Positions 17,723 through 23,779 of a stretch of 23,779 bases of DNA are shown in pieces. The first letter of the stretch is position 1. Each line of letters begins with the position of its first letter. Made by a program: the position numbers and the translations under genes. Under the pieces are notes generated by a model, which worked only from the letters and a program-made list of their open reading frames with translations, ran no database searches and had not been told where the DNA came from. Source of the DNA: Bacteroidota bacterium (GTDB lineage: Bacteria > Bacteroidota > Bacteroidia > Cytophagales > Cyclobacteriaceae); NCBI GenBank assembly GCA_023431285.1, contig JAEYXN010000074.1, positions 1 through 23,779 on the forward strand, written 5' to 3'.

Positions 17723-17746
17723 CCCGGCGCCGGGTTTCCTATATTG
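17723..17746 (+). promoter_or_regulatory. Palindrome and candidate promoter before serine-hydrolase gene
   Basis: A perfect 12-bp palindrome CCCGGCGCCGGG (17723-17734) is followed five bases later by TATATTG (17740-17746), which resembles a -7 box one base short and lies 25 bases before ATG 17772. The placement fits an operator overlapping the promoter. No terminator function is likely, since no gene on the plus strand ends here. Confidence 0.4.
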
Positions 17747-17771
17747 CTCTAATGAAACCCCACTTCAACCA

Positions 17772-19058
17772 ATGAACAGATTAACCGCCTTTTTATTTGC
17801 ATCGTTGCTCCTCGCGGGATGCGGTCCCTCAAACACAGAGACAGGACAAACCGGTGTCATCACCGATAAAGCAAAGTCACGTATCGACTCGGCACTTAAT
17901 GCCATGGTTGCTAATGGCGACATCGCTGGCGTGTCAGCTGTGATCTTTGAAAAAGACAAAGAAGTTTACTTTAATAGTTTTGGTTATGCGGATCGTGAGG
18001 CTAAAAAACCTTTCGACAGAAATACGATCGCCCGGATATTCTCCATGACAAAACCTGTCACGGGCGTGGCGCTCATGCAGCTATATGAGAAGGGAGCTTT
18101 TGATCTCGATGATCCGCTGTCGAAATATTTGCCTGAGTTCGCAGACGTAAAGGTATTCGCGGGCAATGATGCGAAAGGAAAGCCGACGTTCGAAGCGCCA
18201 CGCAGACCGATCACAATCCGCGATATAACAAGACACACAGCAGGATTTGCAAATGGTGACCACTCTTCCATCGGCAAGATGGTACAGGAGGCGGATCTTT
18301 CAAATCCAACCAGCAGCCTCACTGAAATGGCTTCACGCCTTTCAAAACTACCACTTGCATTTCATCCCGGAGAGCAATGGTCATACGGTATCTGTGTGGA
18401 TGTCCAGGCCTACCTGGTAGAGAAACTTTCCGGCCAGTCTTTCGATGTGTATGTTCGCGAGAACATTCTGGACCCTCTGAAGATGTCTTCTACCGGTTAT
18501 GTGATTGCGGATACCTCTAAGTTGGCTGCGTTATACAGGAAAGCCGATGACGGCAACCTTGAGCGTATACCGGATTCGTTGGCGAATAGGTTCAATATGC
18601 AGGAGTGGCCGCTCAAACCTGGCGGATGGGGACTCACTTCTAATATCGACGATTATCTCCGCTTCGCCAGAATGCTGCAAAACGAAGGCTCACTGGATGG
18701 AGCAACCTTGCTTAAACCTGAGACAATACGATTAATGGCTACCAATCATCTTGCAGACACCATCAAAGAACGCATGTGGCTGCCTTCCAAAGGGCAGGTT
18801 GGATTCGGAATTGATTTCGCCGTACGTCTTCGTCCACCTGTTGATGAGGCGGAGAAGAAAGGTGCAGTAGGAGAGTTCTTTTGGGACGGTGCGGCAAGTA
18901 CGCTCTTCTGGATTGACCCTCAGAATGATCTGACTGCGGTGTTGCTCGTGCAGATCCTTCCTTTCAGTAATGAGCTGCATAAGAACTTCCGCGAAGCGAT
19001 CTACAAAGACGTGGTGAAAGTCGTGCCTGCAGTAGCCAGTGCTCAAAATTCTGACTGA
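17772..19058 (+). CDS. Beta-lactamase-family serine hydrolase lipoprotein
   Basis: A 428-residue lipoprotein: 'SLLLAGC' puts the acylated cysteine at residue 17. The rest is a class C beta-lactamase/esterase-type serine hydrolase. The nucleophile motif S-x-x-K is 'SMTK' (91-94), the tyrosine motif is around 'WSYGICVD' (203-210; Y205), and the third motif is represented by 'WDGAAST' (371-377), with WDG replacing K/H-x-G. Such enzymes are usually esterases or D-amino-acid peptidases rather than true lactamases. The substrate cannot be predicted. A paired inverted repeat overlaps its stop codon. The following flavin oxidoreductase gene starts 72 bases downstream. Confidence 0.88.
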   Translation: MNRLTAFLFASLLLAGCGPSNTETGQTGVITDKAKSRIDSALNAMVANGDIAGVSAVIFEKDKEVYFNSFGYADREAKKPFDRNTIARIFSMTKPVTGVALMQLYEKGAFDLDDPLSKYLPEFADVKVFAGNDAKGKPTFEAPRRPITIRDITRHTAGFANGDHSSIGKMVQEADLSNPTSSLTEMASRLSKLPLAFHPGEQWSYGICVDVQAYLVEKLSGQSFDVYVRENILDPLKMSSTGYVIADTSKLAALYRKADDGNLERIPDSLANRFNMQEWPLKPGGWGLTSNIDDYLRFARMLQNEGSLDGATLLKPETIRLMATNHLADTIKERMWLPSKGQVGFGIDFAVRLRPPVDEAEKKGAVGEFFWDGAASTLFWIDPQNDLTAVLLVQILPFSNELHKNFREAIYKDVVKVVPAVASAQNSD

Positions 19059-19123
19059 CGTCTGCAACTAATTAACGCAGCGCACTGTTTCTGTTCTGTC
19101 TGCGTAAAGTGCCGGAGACGTCA
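19056..19123. repeat. Interleaved inverted repeats between two genes
   Basis: TGACGTCT (19056-19063, overlapping the upstream stop codon) is the exact reverse complement of AGACGTCA (19116-19123), eight bases before the next ATG. Inside, ACGCAG (19075-19080) matches CTGCGT (19100-19105), and GCACT (19082-19086) matches AGTGC (19108-19112). The last two pairs interleave and could form a pseudoknot. Could be a terminator or a leader-control element. Confidence 0.45.
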
Positions 19124-19130
19124 ATCTAAA

Positions 19131-20153
19131 ATGAAGAAGAATGTAAATGTATCGCTGCTGGACCTCGGTGTCGTTGTCCAGGGACAGGAGATGGGCGACG
19201 CGCTCAATGGAATTGTTGTCAATGCACAGCTCATAGAATCGCTGGGCTTCAAGAGGATATGGGTCGCTGAGCACCACAATATGCCGGGTGTAAGTACGGC
19301 GGCAACTTCGCTCGCGATTGGCCATGTGGCTGGCAAGACTTCCACGTTGCGTGTAGGGGCCGCGGGAATTATGCTGCCAAACCATAGCCCTTTAGTAATA
19401 GCCGAACAATTCGGTACGCTTGATATTCTCTATCCCGGACGTATTGACCTTGGACTAGGGAGAGCACCCGGTACTGATCAGCCAACAGCGGCTGCCTTAC
19501 GAAGAAACAATATCTCATCACATCTCGACTTTCCCGAAGATGTCCGTGCCCTGCAACGCTTCATGAGTGTGGAGAACAGCAATAGTAAAGTGCGTGCATT
19601 CCCCGGCGAAGGTCGCGATGTTCCGTTATGGATCCTTGGTAGCAGCACCGAAAGCGCGTACCTCGCCGCCGAACTCGGATTACCCTATGCTTTCGCCTCG
19701 CACTTTGCGCCAGCGCATTTGTTTGCCGCCATCGATATCTACAAACGGAAGTTCAAGCCATCGGAGAAGCATGATAAGCCATACGTAATGGTGGGCGCCA
19801 ATGTATTTGTCAGTGATACCGATGAGGAAGCGCAGTATCTGAAGACAAGTTTACAGCAGATGGTATTTGGCTTCCTCGGCGGTGGACGGCCGGGAAAACT
19901 TCCACCACCAGTACAGGAGCTCCCTCCGGTCTTTGAGTTGCCTGAGGTTAAGCAGGCGCTGCAGAACTTTACGGCCTGCACCTTTGCGGGCAGTCCTTCA
20001 ACGGTAAAGACATACATCGATGACTTCCTGAAGCAGACCGATGCAGATGAGCTTTTTATCACAAACTACATTTTCGATAAGGAGGCCCGCCATCGGTCGT
20101 TCAGGCTATTTGCAGAGCTAATGGCGCTAAAGCCTGTTGAGTTGACCGCGTAA
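19131..20153 (+). CDS. LLM-class flavin-dependent oxidoreductase
   Basis: A 340-residue TIM-barrel protein of the bacterial-luciferase-like monooxygenase superfamily, in the group-1 branch that includes E. coli YhbW. Signature blocks are 'ESLGFKRIWVAEHHNMPG' (36-53), 'VGAAGIMLPNHSPLVIAEQF' (75-94), 'ILYPGRIDLGLGRAPGTDQ' (99-117) and 'VPLWILGSS' further on. These bind FMN phosphate and shape the flavin site. The protein is full length, and no signal peptide is present, so it works in the cytoplasm. Substrate unknown; relatives act on varied small organics. It may be co-transcribed with the upstream hydrolase if the intervening repeat does not terminate. A strong hairpin follows 20 bases after its stop. 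Confidence 0.9.
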   Translation: MKKNVNVSLLDLGVVVQGQEMGDALNGIVVNAQLIESLGFKRIWVAEHHNMPGVSTAATSLAIGHVAGKTSTLRVGAAGIMLPNHSPLVIAEQFGTLDILYPGRIDLGLGRAPGTDQPTAAALRRNNISSHLDFPEDVRALQRFMSVENSNSKVRAFPGEGRDVPLWILGSSTESAYLAAELGLPYAFASHFAPAHLFAAIDIYKRKFKPSEKHDKPYVMVGANVFVSDTDEEAQYLKTSLQQMVFGFLGGGRPGKLPPPVQELPPVFELPEVKQALQNFTACTFAGSPSTVKTYIDDFLKQTDADELFITNYIFDKEARHRSFRLFAELMALKPVELTA

Positions 20154-20547
20154 ATCAGGTAGCTAAAAATTGGATGGTCGCCGGCATGAACCAATGCTGG
20201 TGATCATTATGTAACGTACCCGCTATAGACTTACCAGCAACAGCGGCCAAAGGCCCTCTTTGCGATTAAAAGATGCTGATGTCTCTGGCTTGTATAACGG
20301 TAAGGCTATACGTTCATTCCGTCAGCACTCTGAAATGCGCACTAAGATGTGCAACCCAATACCCAATCACAACTTCAACTAAGCGCCTCCATTCCTTCCC
20401 TGGATTGATTTGTCAGCATACAAAACTTATCCAATGCACGCTGAACATCAGACCATTTGAATGTCTTTCATAATGAGATTTGAACGTTATGCATTAAGAT
20501 TCTAAGAAGACCGATACTCCAAGTGCCTACACTAACGGTGTGGCTGG
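20154..20547. other. Gap before the catalase gene
   Basis: Apart from the hairpin at 20174-20207, no gene is supported. A plus-strand frame (20273-20473) lacks family likeness and its composition is not protein-like. A minus-strand stretch reads 'TFKWSDVQRALDKFC' but is closed by stops after about 30 codons. Confidence 0.4.
20174..20207 (+). terminator. 14-bp hairpin after the flavin oxidoreductase gene
   Basis: Bases 20174-20187 pair with 20194-20207 over 14 positions. Three are G-U wobbles and the rest Watson-Crick, with a six-base loop GAACCA. All wobbles keep pairing only in the plus-strand RNA, so the structure appears to be an RNA hairpin of that transcript. No poly-T follows, so a terminator without U-tract or an RNA-stability element are both possible. 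Confidence 0.55.
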
Positions 20548-20580
20548 TTGGAGCGATAGGAGAGCGGCATCATAATTTTG
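20548..20580 (+). promoter_or_regulatory. Bacteroidota-type promoter of the catalase gene
   Basis: TAATTTTG (20573-20580) matches TAnnTTTG exactly, and TTG (20548-20550) lies 22 bases upstream as the -33 part. Transcription would begin near 20587, about 23 bases before ATG 20610, which supports that start over any upstream one. Confidence 0.6.
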
Positions 20581-20609
20581 ACATAAGGGAATCCATAAAC
20601 ACAACTTTT

Positions 20610-21656
20610 ATGTTTTACCACGTCAAAGACTTACAATTTAACGCGAGGGTATCTGCTCCCGATCCACGCTTCGCCAACTTATTGTTGCAACAATTTGGAG
20701 GACCAAATGGAGAGCTCAAAGCTGCCATGCAGTACTTCGTTCAGGCATTCAGCGCGAAGGAACCTTATCCGGACAAGTATGACTTGCTGATGGATATTGC
20801 TACAGAAGAATTTAGTCACCTGGAAATAGTCGGTGCAACGATACAGATGTTGCTCGCCGGTGTGAATGGAAAACTGAAGGATGCCGCCGATGAATCAGAG
20901 ATCATGAAGATCATGGGAGGAAAGGCTGCTAAAGAAGATGTGATTCATGAAGCAATGTCGAATCCTCACTTCCTTCTTGAAAGTGCAGGTGGGCCGGTGT
21001 TGACGGACAGTCGCGGAGTGCCATGGAACGGAACGTACGTAAATGCGAACGGTGACCTCACTGTCGATCTTCGATCCAATATGGGAGCTGAATCAAGAGC
21101 GAAAATCGTCTATGAATATCTGATGAAATTCACAGACGACCCATATGTGAAAGATACACTCCGGTTCCTGATGACCCGCGAGATCGCACACTTCCAGATG
21201 TTTGATGCAGCATTGCAGACGATCCAGCCGAACTTCCCCCCGGGAGTTTTGCAAGGTGATCCTAAGCACAGCAATACTTATTTCAATTTGTCGAATGGCG
21301 CTGAAATACGCGGCCCTTGGAACGAAGGCGTAAGCCCTGAACTTGGAGAAACCTGGCGCTACATAGAAGATCCTATCGATCATGTGATGTCAACGAATGG
21401 CCTGTTGGACCAGGAGGCTGAAGGCACTGAACGGACTGACTCCAGTGTAAAGAAACTTAATAAGGAGCTTAGTAAGGAACGCAGCGGCGAAATCGAAGCG
21501 GCGACACCTACAGGGGAAAATCAGTGGAGTACCTATTCAGAAGCTCCGGAAGGCGAATCGAGACAAAATCCAGATGCAACAAACGCAGGAAAGAGAAGAG
21601 ACTCTCCATCAGCGGGAGCCTCAAAAGCAAAAACCTCAGCAAAGCGCGGCAAATAA
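20610..21656 (+). CDS. Manganese (non-haem) catalase
   Basis: A 348-residue dimanganese catalase that turns hydrogen peroxide into water and oxygen. Numbered from ATG 20610, the family ligands all appear: E35 ('NGELKAAMQY'), E67 and H70 ('ATEEFSHLE'), E161 ('GAESRAK') and H194 ('REIAHFQ'). The spacing equals that of the Lactobacillus enzyme (33 residues between the last Glu and His). An in-frame start at 20523 would add 29 residues unlike the family and would put the promoter inside the gene, so 20610 is preferred. The last 65 residues or so are a polar, low-complexity Lys/Ser/Ala-rich tail. Its coding sequence overlaps the next gene. No signal peptide, so cytoplasmic. Confidence 0.93.
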   Translation: MFYHVKDLQFNARVSAPDPRFANLLLQQFGGPNGELKAAMQYFVQAFSAKEPYPDKYDLLMDIATEEFSHLEIVGATIQMLLAGVNGKLKDAADESEIMKIMGGKAAKEDVIHEAMSNPHFLLESAGGPVLTDSRGVPWNGTYVNANGDLTVDLRSNMGAESRAKIVYEYLMKFTDDPYVKDTLRFLMTREIAHFQMFDAALQTIQPNFPPGVLQGDPKHSNTYFNLSNGAEIRGPWNEGVSPELGETWRYIEDPIDHVMSTNGLLDQEAEGTERTDSSVKKLNKELSKERSGEIEAATPTGENQWSTYSEAPEGESRQNPDATNAGKRRDSPSAGASKAKTSAKRGK

Positions 21657-22305
21657 TAATAAGGCGGGTCAGATAAGAATTACATTCTACACTGACCCGC
21701 TTTGTTGCTGGAGCTGGGCATTCGAAAAGACATGGCAAGAATTCCTCCAGCAGTACGGCGAAGAGGTAAGCTACCATTATGTCCTTTGCGGGATGATTCC
21801 CGACTGGAACACTTACAAGGATGATATGAACTCTGTATCGAAACCGTTGCACATGGGGCCGATATGGATGCATGCCAGTGAGGTCACGCATGTTCCGATG
21901 AATTATAGCATCTGGCATGAAGACCCTCCGGCGTCATCGTATCCATCGTGTATTGCCGTAAAGACCGCAGGACTGCAATCGCCATCAGCCGAAGAATTGT
22001 TCTTGCAAAATGTCAGGAAGGCTCTGATGGTGGAAGGAAAGAATATCTCAAAAACGTCAGTGCTTATGGAGCTGGCTCAGGAGATGGACGGCGCAGACTT
22101 CAGCTTTGAACAATTTCGTTCAGACTGGAATCAGGGGCTGGGACGTAATCCGTTCCGGGAAGATCTTCGTAAAGCAAAGCTTAACGGCATCGGACGTTAT
22201 CCGTCATTGACGTTCCTGAATAACGACGGAAAAGGGATTATCATTGTAGGTTACAGGCCCTATGATGCTTTGGTGCAGGCCTACGAACATGCGCGAAACA
22301 TTTAG
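21574..22305 (+). CDS. DsbA/Thioredoxin_5-like protein with CxxS-type site
   Basis: A 243-residue thioredoxin-fold protein resembling the DsbA_5/YjbH-FrnE group. Residues 1-30 are Gln/Lys-rich and disordered; the fold begins at 'IRITFYTDPLCCWSW' (34-48). The first cysteine (C44) of the usual C-x-x-C is kept, but the fourth position is Ser47, giving C-C-W-S, so it is probably not a classical dithiol oxidoreductase. A cis-proline-like 'GRYPSLTFLN' loop lies at about 205-214, and helices of the inserted domain occupy the middle. No signal peptide, hence a cytoplasmic role, such as an adaptor or monothiol redox protein. ATG 21574 is the only plausible start, so the gene overlaps the catalase by 83 bases in another frame. 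Both genes together suggest an oxidative-stress operon. Confidence 0.8.
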   Translation: MQQTQEREETLHQREPQKQKPQQSAANNNKAGQIRITFYTDPLCCWSWAFEKTWQEFLQQYGEEVSYHYVLCGMIPDWNTYKDDMNSVSKPLHMGPIWMHASEVTHVPMNYSIWHEDPPASSYPSCIAVKTAGLQSPSAEELFLQNVRKALMVEGKNISKTSVLMELAQEMDGADFSFEQFRSDWNQGLGRNPFREDLRKAKLNGIGRYPSLTFLNNDGKGIIIVGYRPYDALVQAYEHARNI

Positions 22306-22343
22306 CGAATCAACTTAACGCAAAGTCACAAGGACACAGCGAA

Positions 22344-22401
22344 ACGCGGGAGATGATGCATTTGTTCTGCGCCATTTTAAGTCCCGCGTGAATATCACGC
22401 G
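22344..22401. terminator. Competing hairpins between convergent genes
   Basis: ACGCGGGA (22344-22351) pairs exactly with TCCCGCGT (22382-22389). The same right arm also pairs locally: CGCGTG (22385-22390) with CACGCG (22396-22401), loop AATAT, overlapping the stop codon of the minus-strand regulator. The two structures exclude each other. A bidirectional terminator is the simplest reading. Confidence 0.5.
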
Positions 22402-23738
22402 AGATCCTTAAGTTTTGTATTAAGCGTTTTGGCATCCACATTCATGATAGACGCAAGTTTTCTCTTGTTAAAGCCTGTATCCTGCAACGCTTTCAACAGG
22501 CTTTCGTTGGCCTCGAGCCGCGAGCTTTCAATATTCACATCCAAAGGACGCAAAGATGGTACTGTTCCTTCTGCGTTATCAAAATACCAGGAAAGATCTT
22601 TGAGGCGTACATCGTCAGTTGTGCAGCTTAGCACAGCTCGTCTTACCACGTTCCTTAACTCGCGCAGGTTACCCGGCCACGAATGGTTCTGAAGTAAATT
22701 CAATGCATCTGAGGAGAAATCAGAAACATTTTTACCCAACTCACGATTTGCCTCTTTTAAGAACACTTTCGCATAGAACACGACATCGTCGCGCCGTTCA
22801 CGTAGCGGCAGAATGTCAATGGCGAACTCATTCAGACGGTGATACAAATCCTCGCGGAATTCTTTCCTGAGACAACTGTCCCAAAGCCTGACATTACTTG
22901 CTACAACTAGTCGGACATCGACCGGGATCTCACGTGTTCCACCCACGCGACGGATCTTTCTCTCCTGTGTCATGCGAAGTAGAGAAACCTGAACCTCATA
23001 GGGAAGGTTAGCGATTTCGTCGAGGAAAACTGTTCCTCCATTGGCAGATTCAAATACTCCTTCTTTTTCAGAGATTGCTCCTGTGAACGCACCTTTCTCA
23101 TGACCGAACAGAGTGCTTGCAGATAATTCCTTCGATAACGCGCCGCAATCTATCGCCACAAGCGGTTTCGACTTGCGTGAACTCCTCCGGTGGATCTCAC
23201 TTGCAAATGCCTCTTTCCCGCTGCCGCTCTCACCATAGATAATGTCAGAGTAATTGGTGGGAGCCACGATATCAATAGATTCAAGAGTCTTTATAACAAA
23301 CTCGCTGGAACTAAAAGTGTACGAAGGTACTTCAGATCCACGCTCAGTACGGGCAGGGTCGGCAGTTTCGAAAACACGATGCTCTCTTAACGCACGACTA
23401 ATTGCTGCGTGAAGTTGTTTCAAATCCAATGGTTTCATCAGATAATCAGCTGCACCGATTCTCATCAGGTCTACTGTGCTGCGCACATTCGCATAGCCAG
23501 TCACGATAATGAGTGGTATTGCGGGAAACTCATTTACCACGCGTTCAAGAATCTCTTTGCCATTCTCCTTCCGAAGATTCAGGTCAGATAAAATCAAATG
23601 GACTTGCTCTGTCTCGAGAAGTTCGAATGCCTTTGCTGAGTTACTACACTCCAGGCAGTTGAATCCGGATTCAGTAAGTTGACGTTTCGTCAGGAAACGG
23701 AAATCCTTGTCGTCATCAATAATCAGAATCGTTTTCAT
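22395..23738 (-). CDS. Sigma-54-dependent NtrC-type response regulator
   Basis: A 447-residue transcriptional activator. The receiver domain (1-118) has the acidic pocket 'IDDD' (7-10), the phospho-acceptor D52 in 'LILSDLNL', T80 and K102. The central AAA+ domain carries Walker A 'GESGSGK' (168-174), the sigma-54-contacting 'GAFTGA' (215-220), Walker B 'GGTVFLDE' (233-240) and the arginine-finger region 'FREDLYHRLN' (293-302). The C-terminus is a Fis-like helix-turn-helix ('DTGFNKRKLASIMNVDAKTL' near 422-441). All elements for phosphorylation-controlled activation of sigma-54 promoters are present. ATG 23738 is preferred over one 39 bases upstream, since the receiver begins there. The partner kinase is not in the window and may lie beyond the right edge. 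Confidence 0.93.
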   Translation of the reverse strand: MKTILIIDDDKDFRFLTKRQLTESGFNCLECSNSAKAFELLETEQVHLILSDLNLRKENGKEILERVVNEFPAIPLIIVTGYANVRSTVDLMRIGAADYLMKPLDLKQLHAAISRALREHRVFETADPARTERGSEVPSYTFSSSEFVIKTLESIDIVAPTNYSDIIYGESGSGKEAFASEIHRRSSRKSKPLVAIDCGALSKELSASTLFGHEKGAFTGAISEKEGVFESANGGTVFLDEIANLPYEVQVSLLRMTQERKIRRVGGTREIPVDVRLVVASNVRLWDSCLRKEFREDLYHRLNEFAIDILPLRERRDDVVFYAKVFLKEANRELGKNVSDFSSDALNLLQNHSWPGNLRELRNVVRRAVLSCTTDDVRLKDLSWYFDNAEGTVPSLRPLDVNIESSRLEANESLLKALQDTGFNKRKLASIMNVDAKTLNTKLKDLA

Positions 23739-23779
23739 AATGCTTTGGGTTAAATGTTCACAGAGAGGATAAAACAAAA

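Noticed and set aside
20523..20609. 29-residue N-terminal extension of the catalase
   Set aside because: The promoter box lies within it and the family normally begins at the Met encoded at 20610.

Overview
The window looks like chromosomal DNA from a member of the Bacteroidota, most likely a Cytophagales-type environmental bacterium. The taxon is an inference. It rests on the weak or absent Shine-Dalgarno sequences, a clear TAnnTTTG promoter box before the manganese catalase, and the protein repertoire: an SBBP propeller remnant, a GH109 'oxidoreductase-fold' glycosidase, a VCBS/UnbV lipid-surface type protein, a kelch lipoprotein and a DUF7003 protein. No tRNA, rRNA, CRISPR array, transposase or integrase was seen.

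Left part (1 to about 8012): an accessory, mosaic region. It starts with a small tandem repeat and a hairpin, then a 5'-truncated SBBP propeller fragment, then a strikingly G-rich spacer. After these come mostly short, unrelated plus-strand genes with loose spacing: a secreted hypothetical protein, a DUF7003 protein, a secreted MORN-like repeat protein, a two-helix membrane protein, a cysteine-rich DUF1963-like protein, a small hypothetical and a short SAM methyltransferase. One minus-strand kelch lipoprotein interrupts the series. Gene-poor gaps of several hundred bases hold only doubtful reading frames. Two of the genes are preceded by the same decamer, CGTTAGATAC, which contains an integron-like GTTRRRY core. 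The layout suggests repeated cassette or orphan-gene insertion and decay.

Middle part (8227-14034): a sugar-processing pair and a large surface protein. A Tat-exported GH109 glycosidase and a NodB-like deacetylase follow each other in the same reading frame, separated by one stop codon and five sense codons. They converge, with a 10-base gap, on a TPR-VCBS-ASPIC/UnbV protein. A membrane-anchored hypothetical gene follows on the minus strand.

Right part (14674-23779): compactly arranged ordinary metabolic and stress genes. They are a ChaA-like Ca2+/H+ antiporter divergent from a Tat-exported cupin, an acyltransferase-3 membrane protein divergent from a serine-hydrolase lipoprotein, and a luciferase-like flavin oxidoreductase. 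A manganese catalase then overlaps a DsbA/Thioredoxin_5-like gene by 83 bases, and a sigma-54-dependent NtrC-type response regulator runs off toward the right edge. Several intergenic gaps here carry strong inverted repeats: a 14-bp hairpin after the flavin oxidoreductase, interleaved arms before it, competing hairpins between the last two genes, and a 12-bp palindrome in a divergent promoter. These are the best candidates for undescribed RNA or operator elements. I did not find a clearly new multi-gene system. The strongest leads are the GH109-deacetylase pair and the catalase-DsbA overlap.
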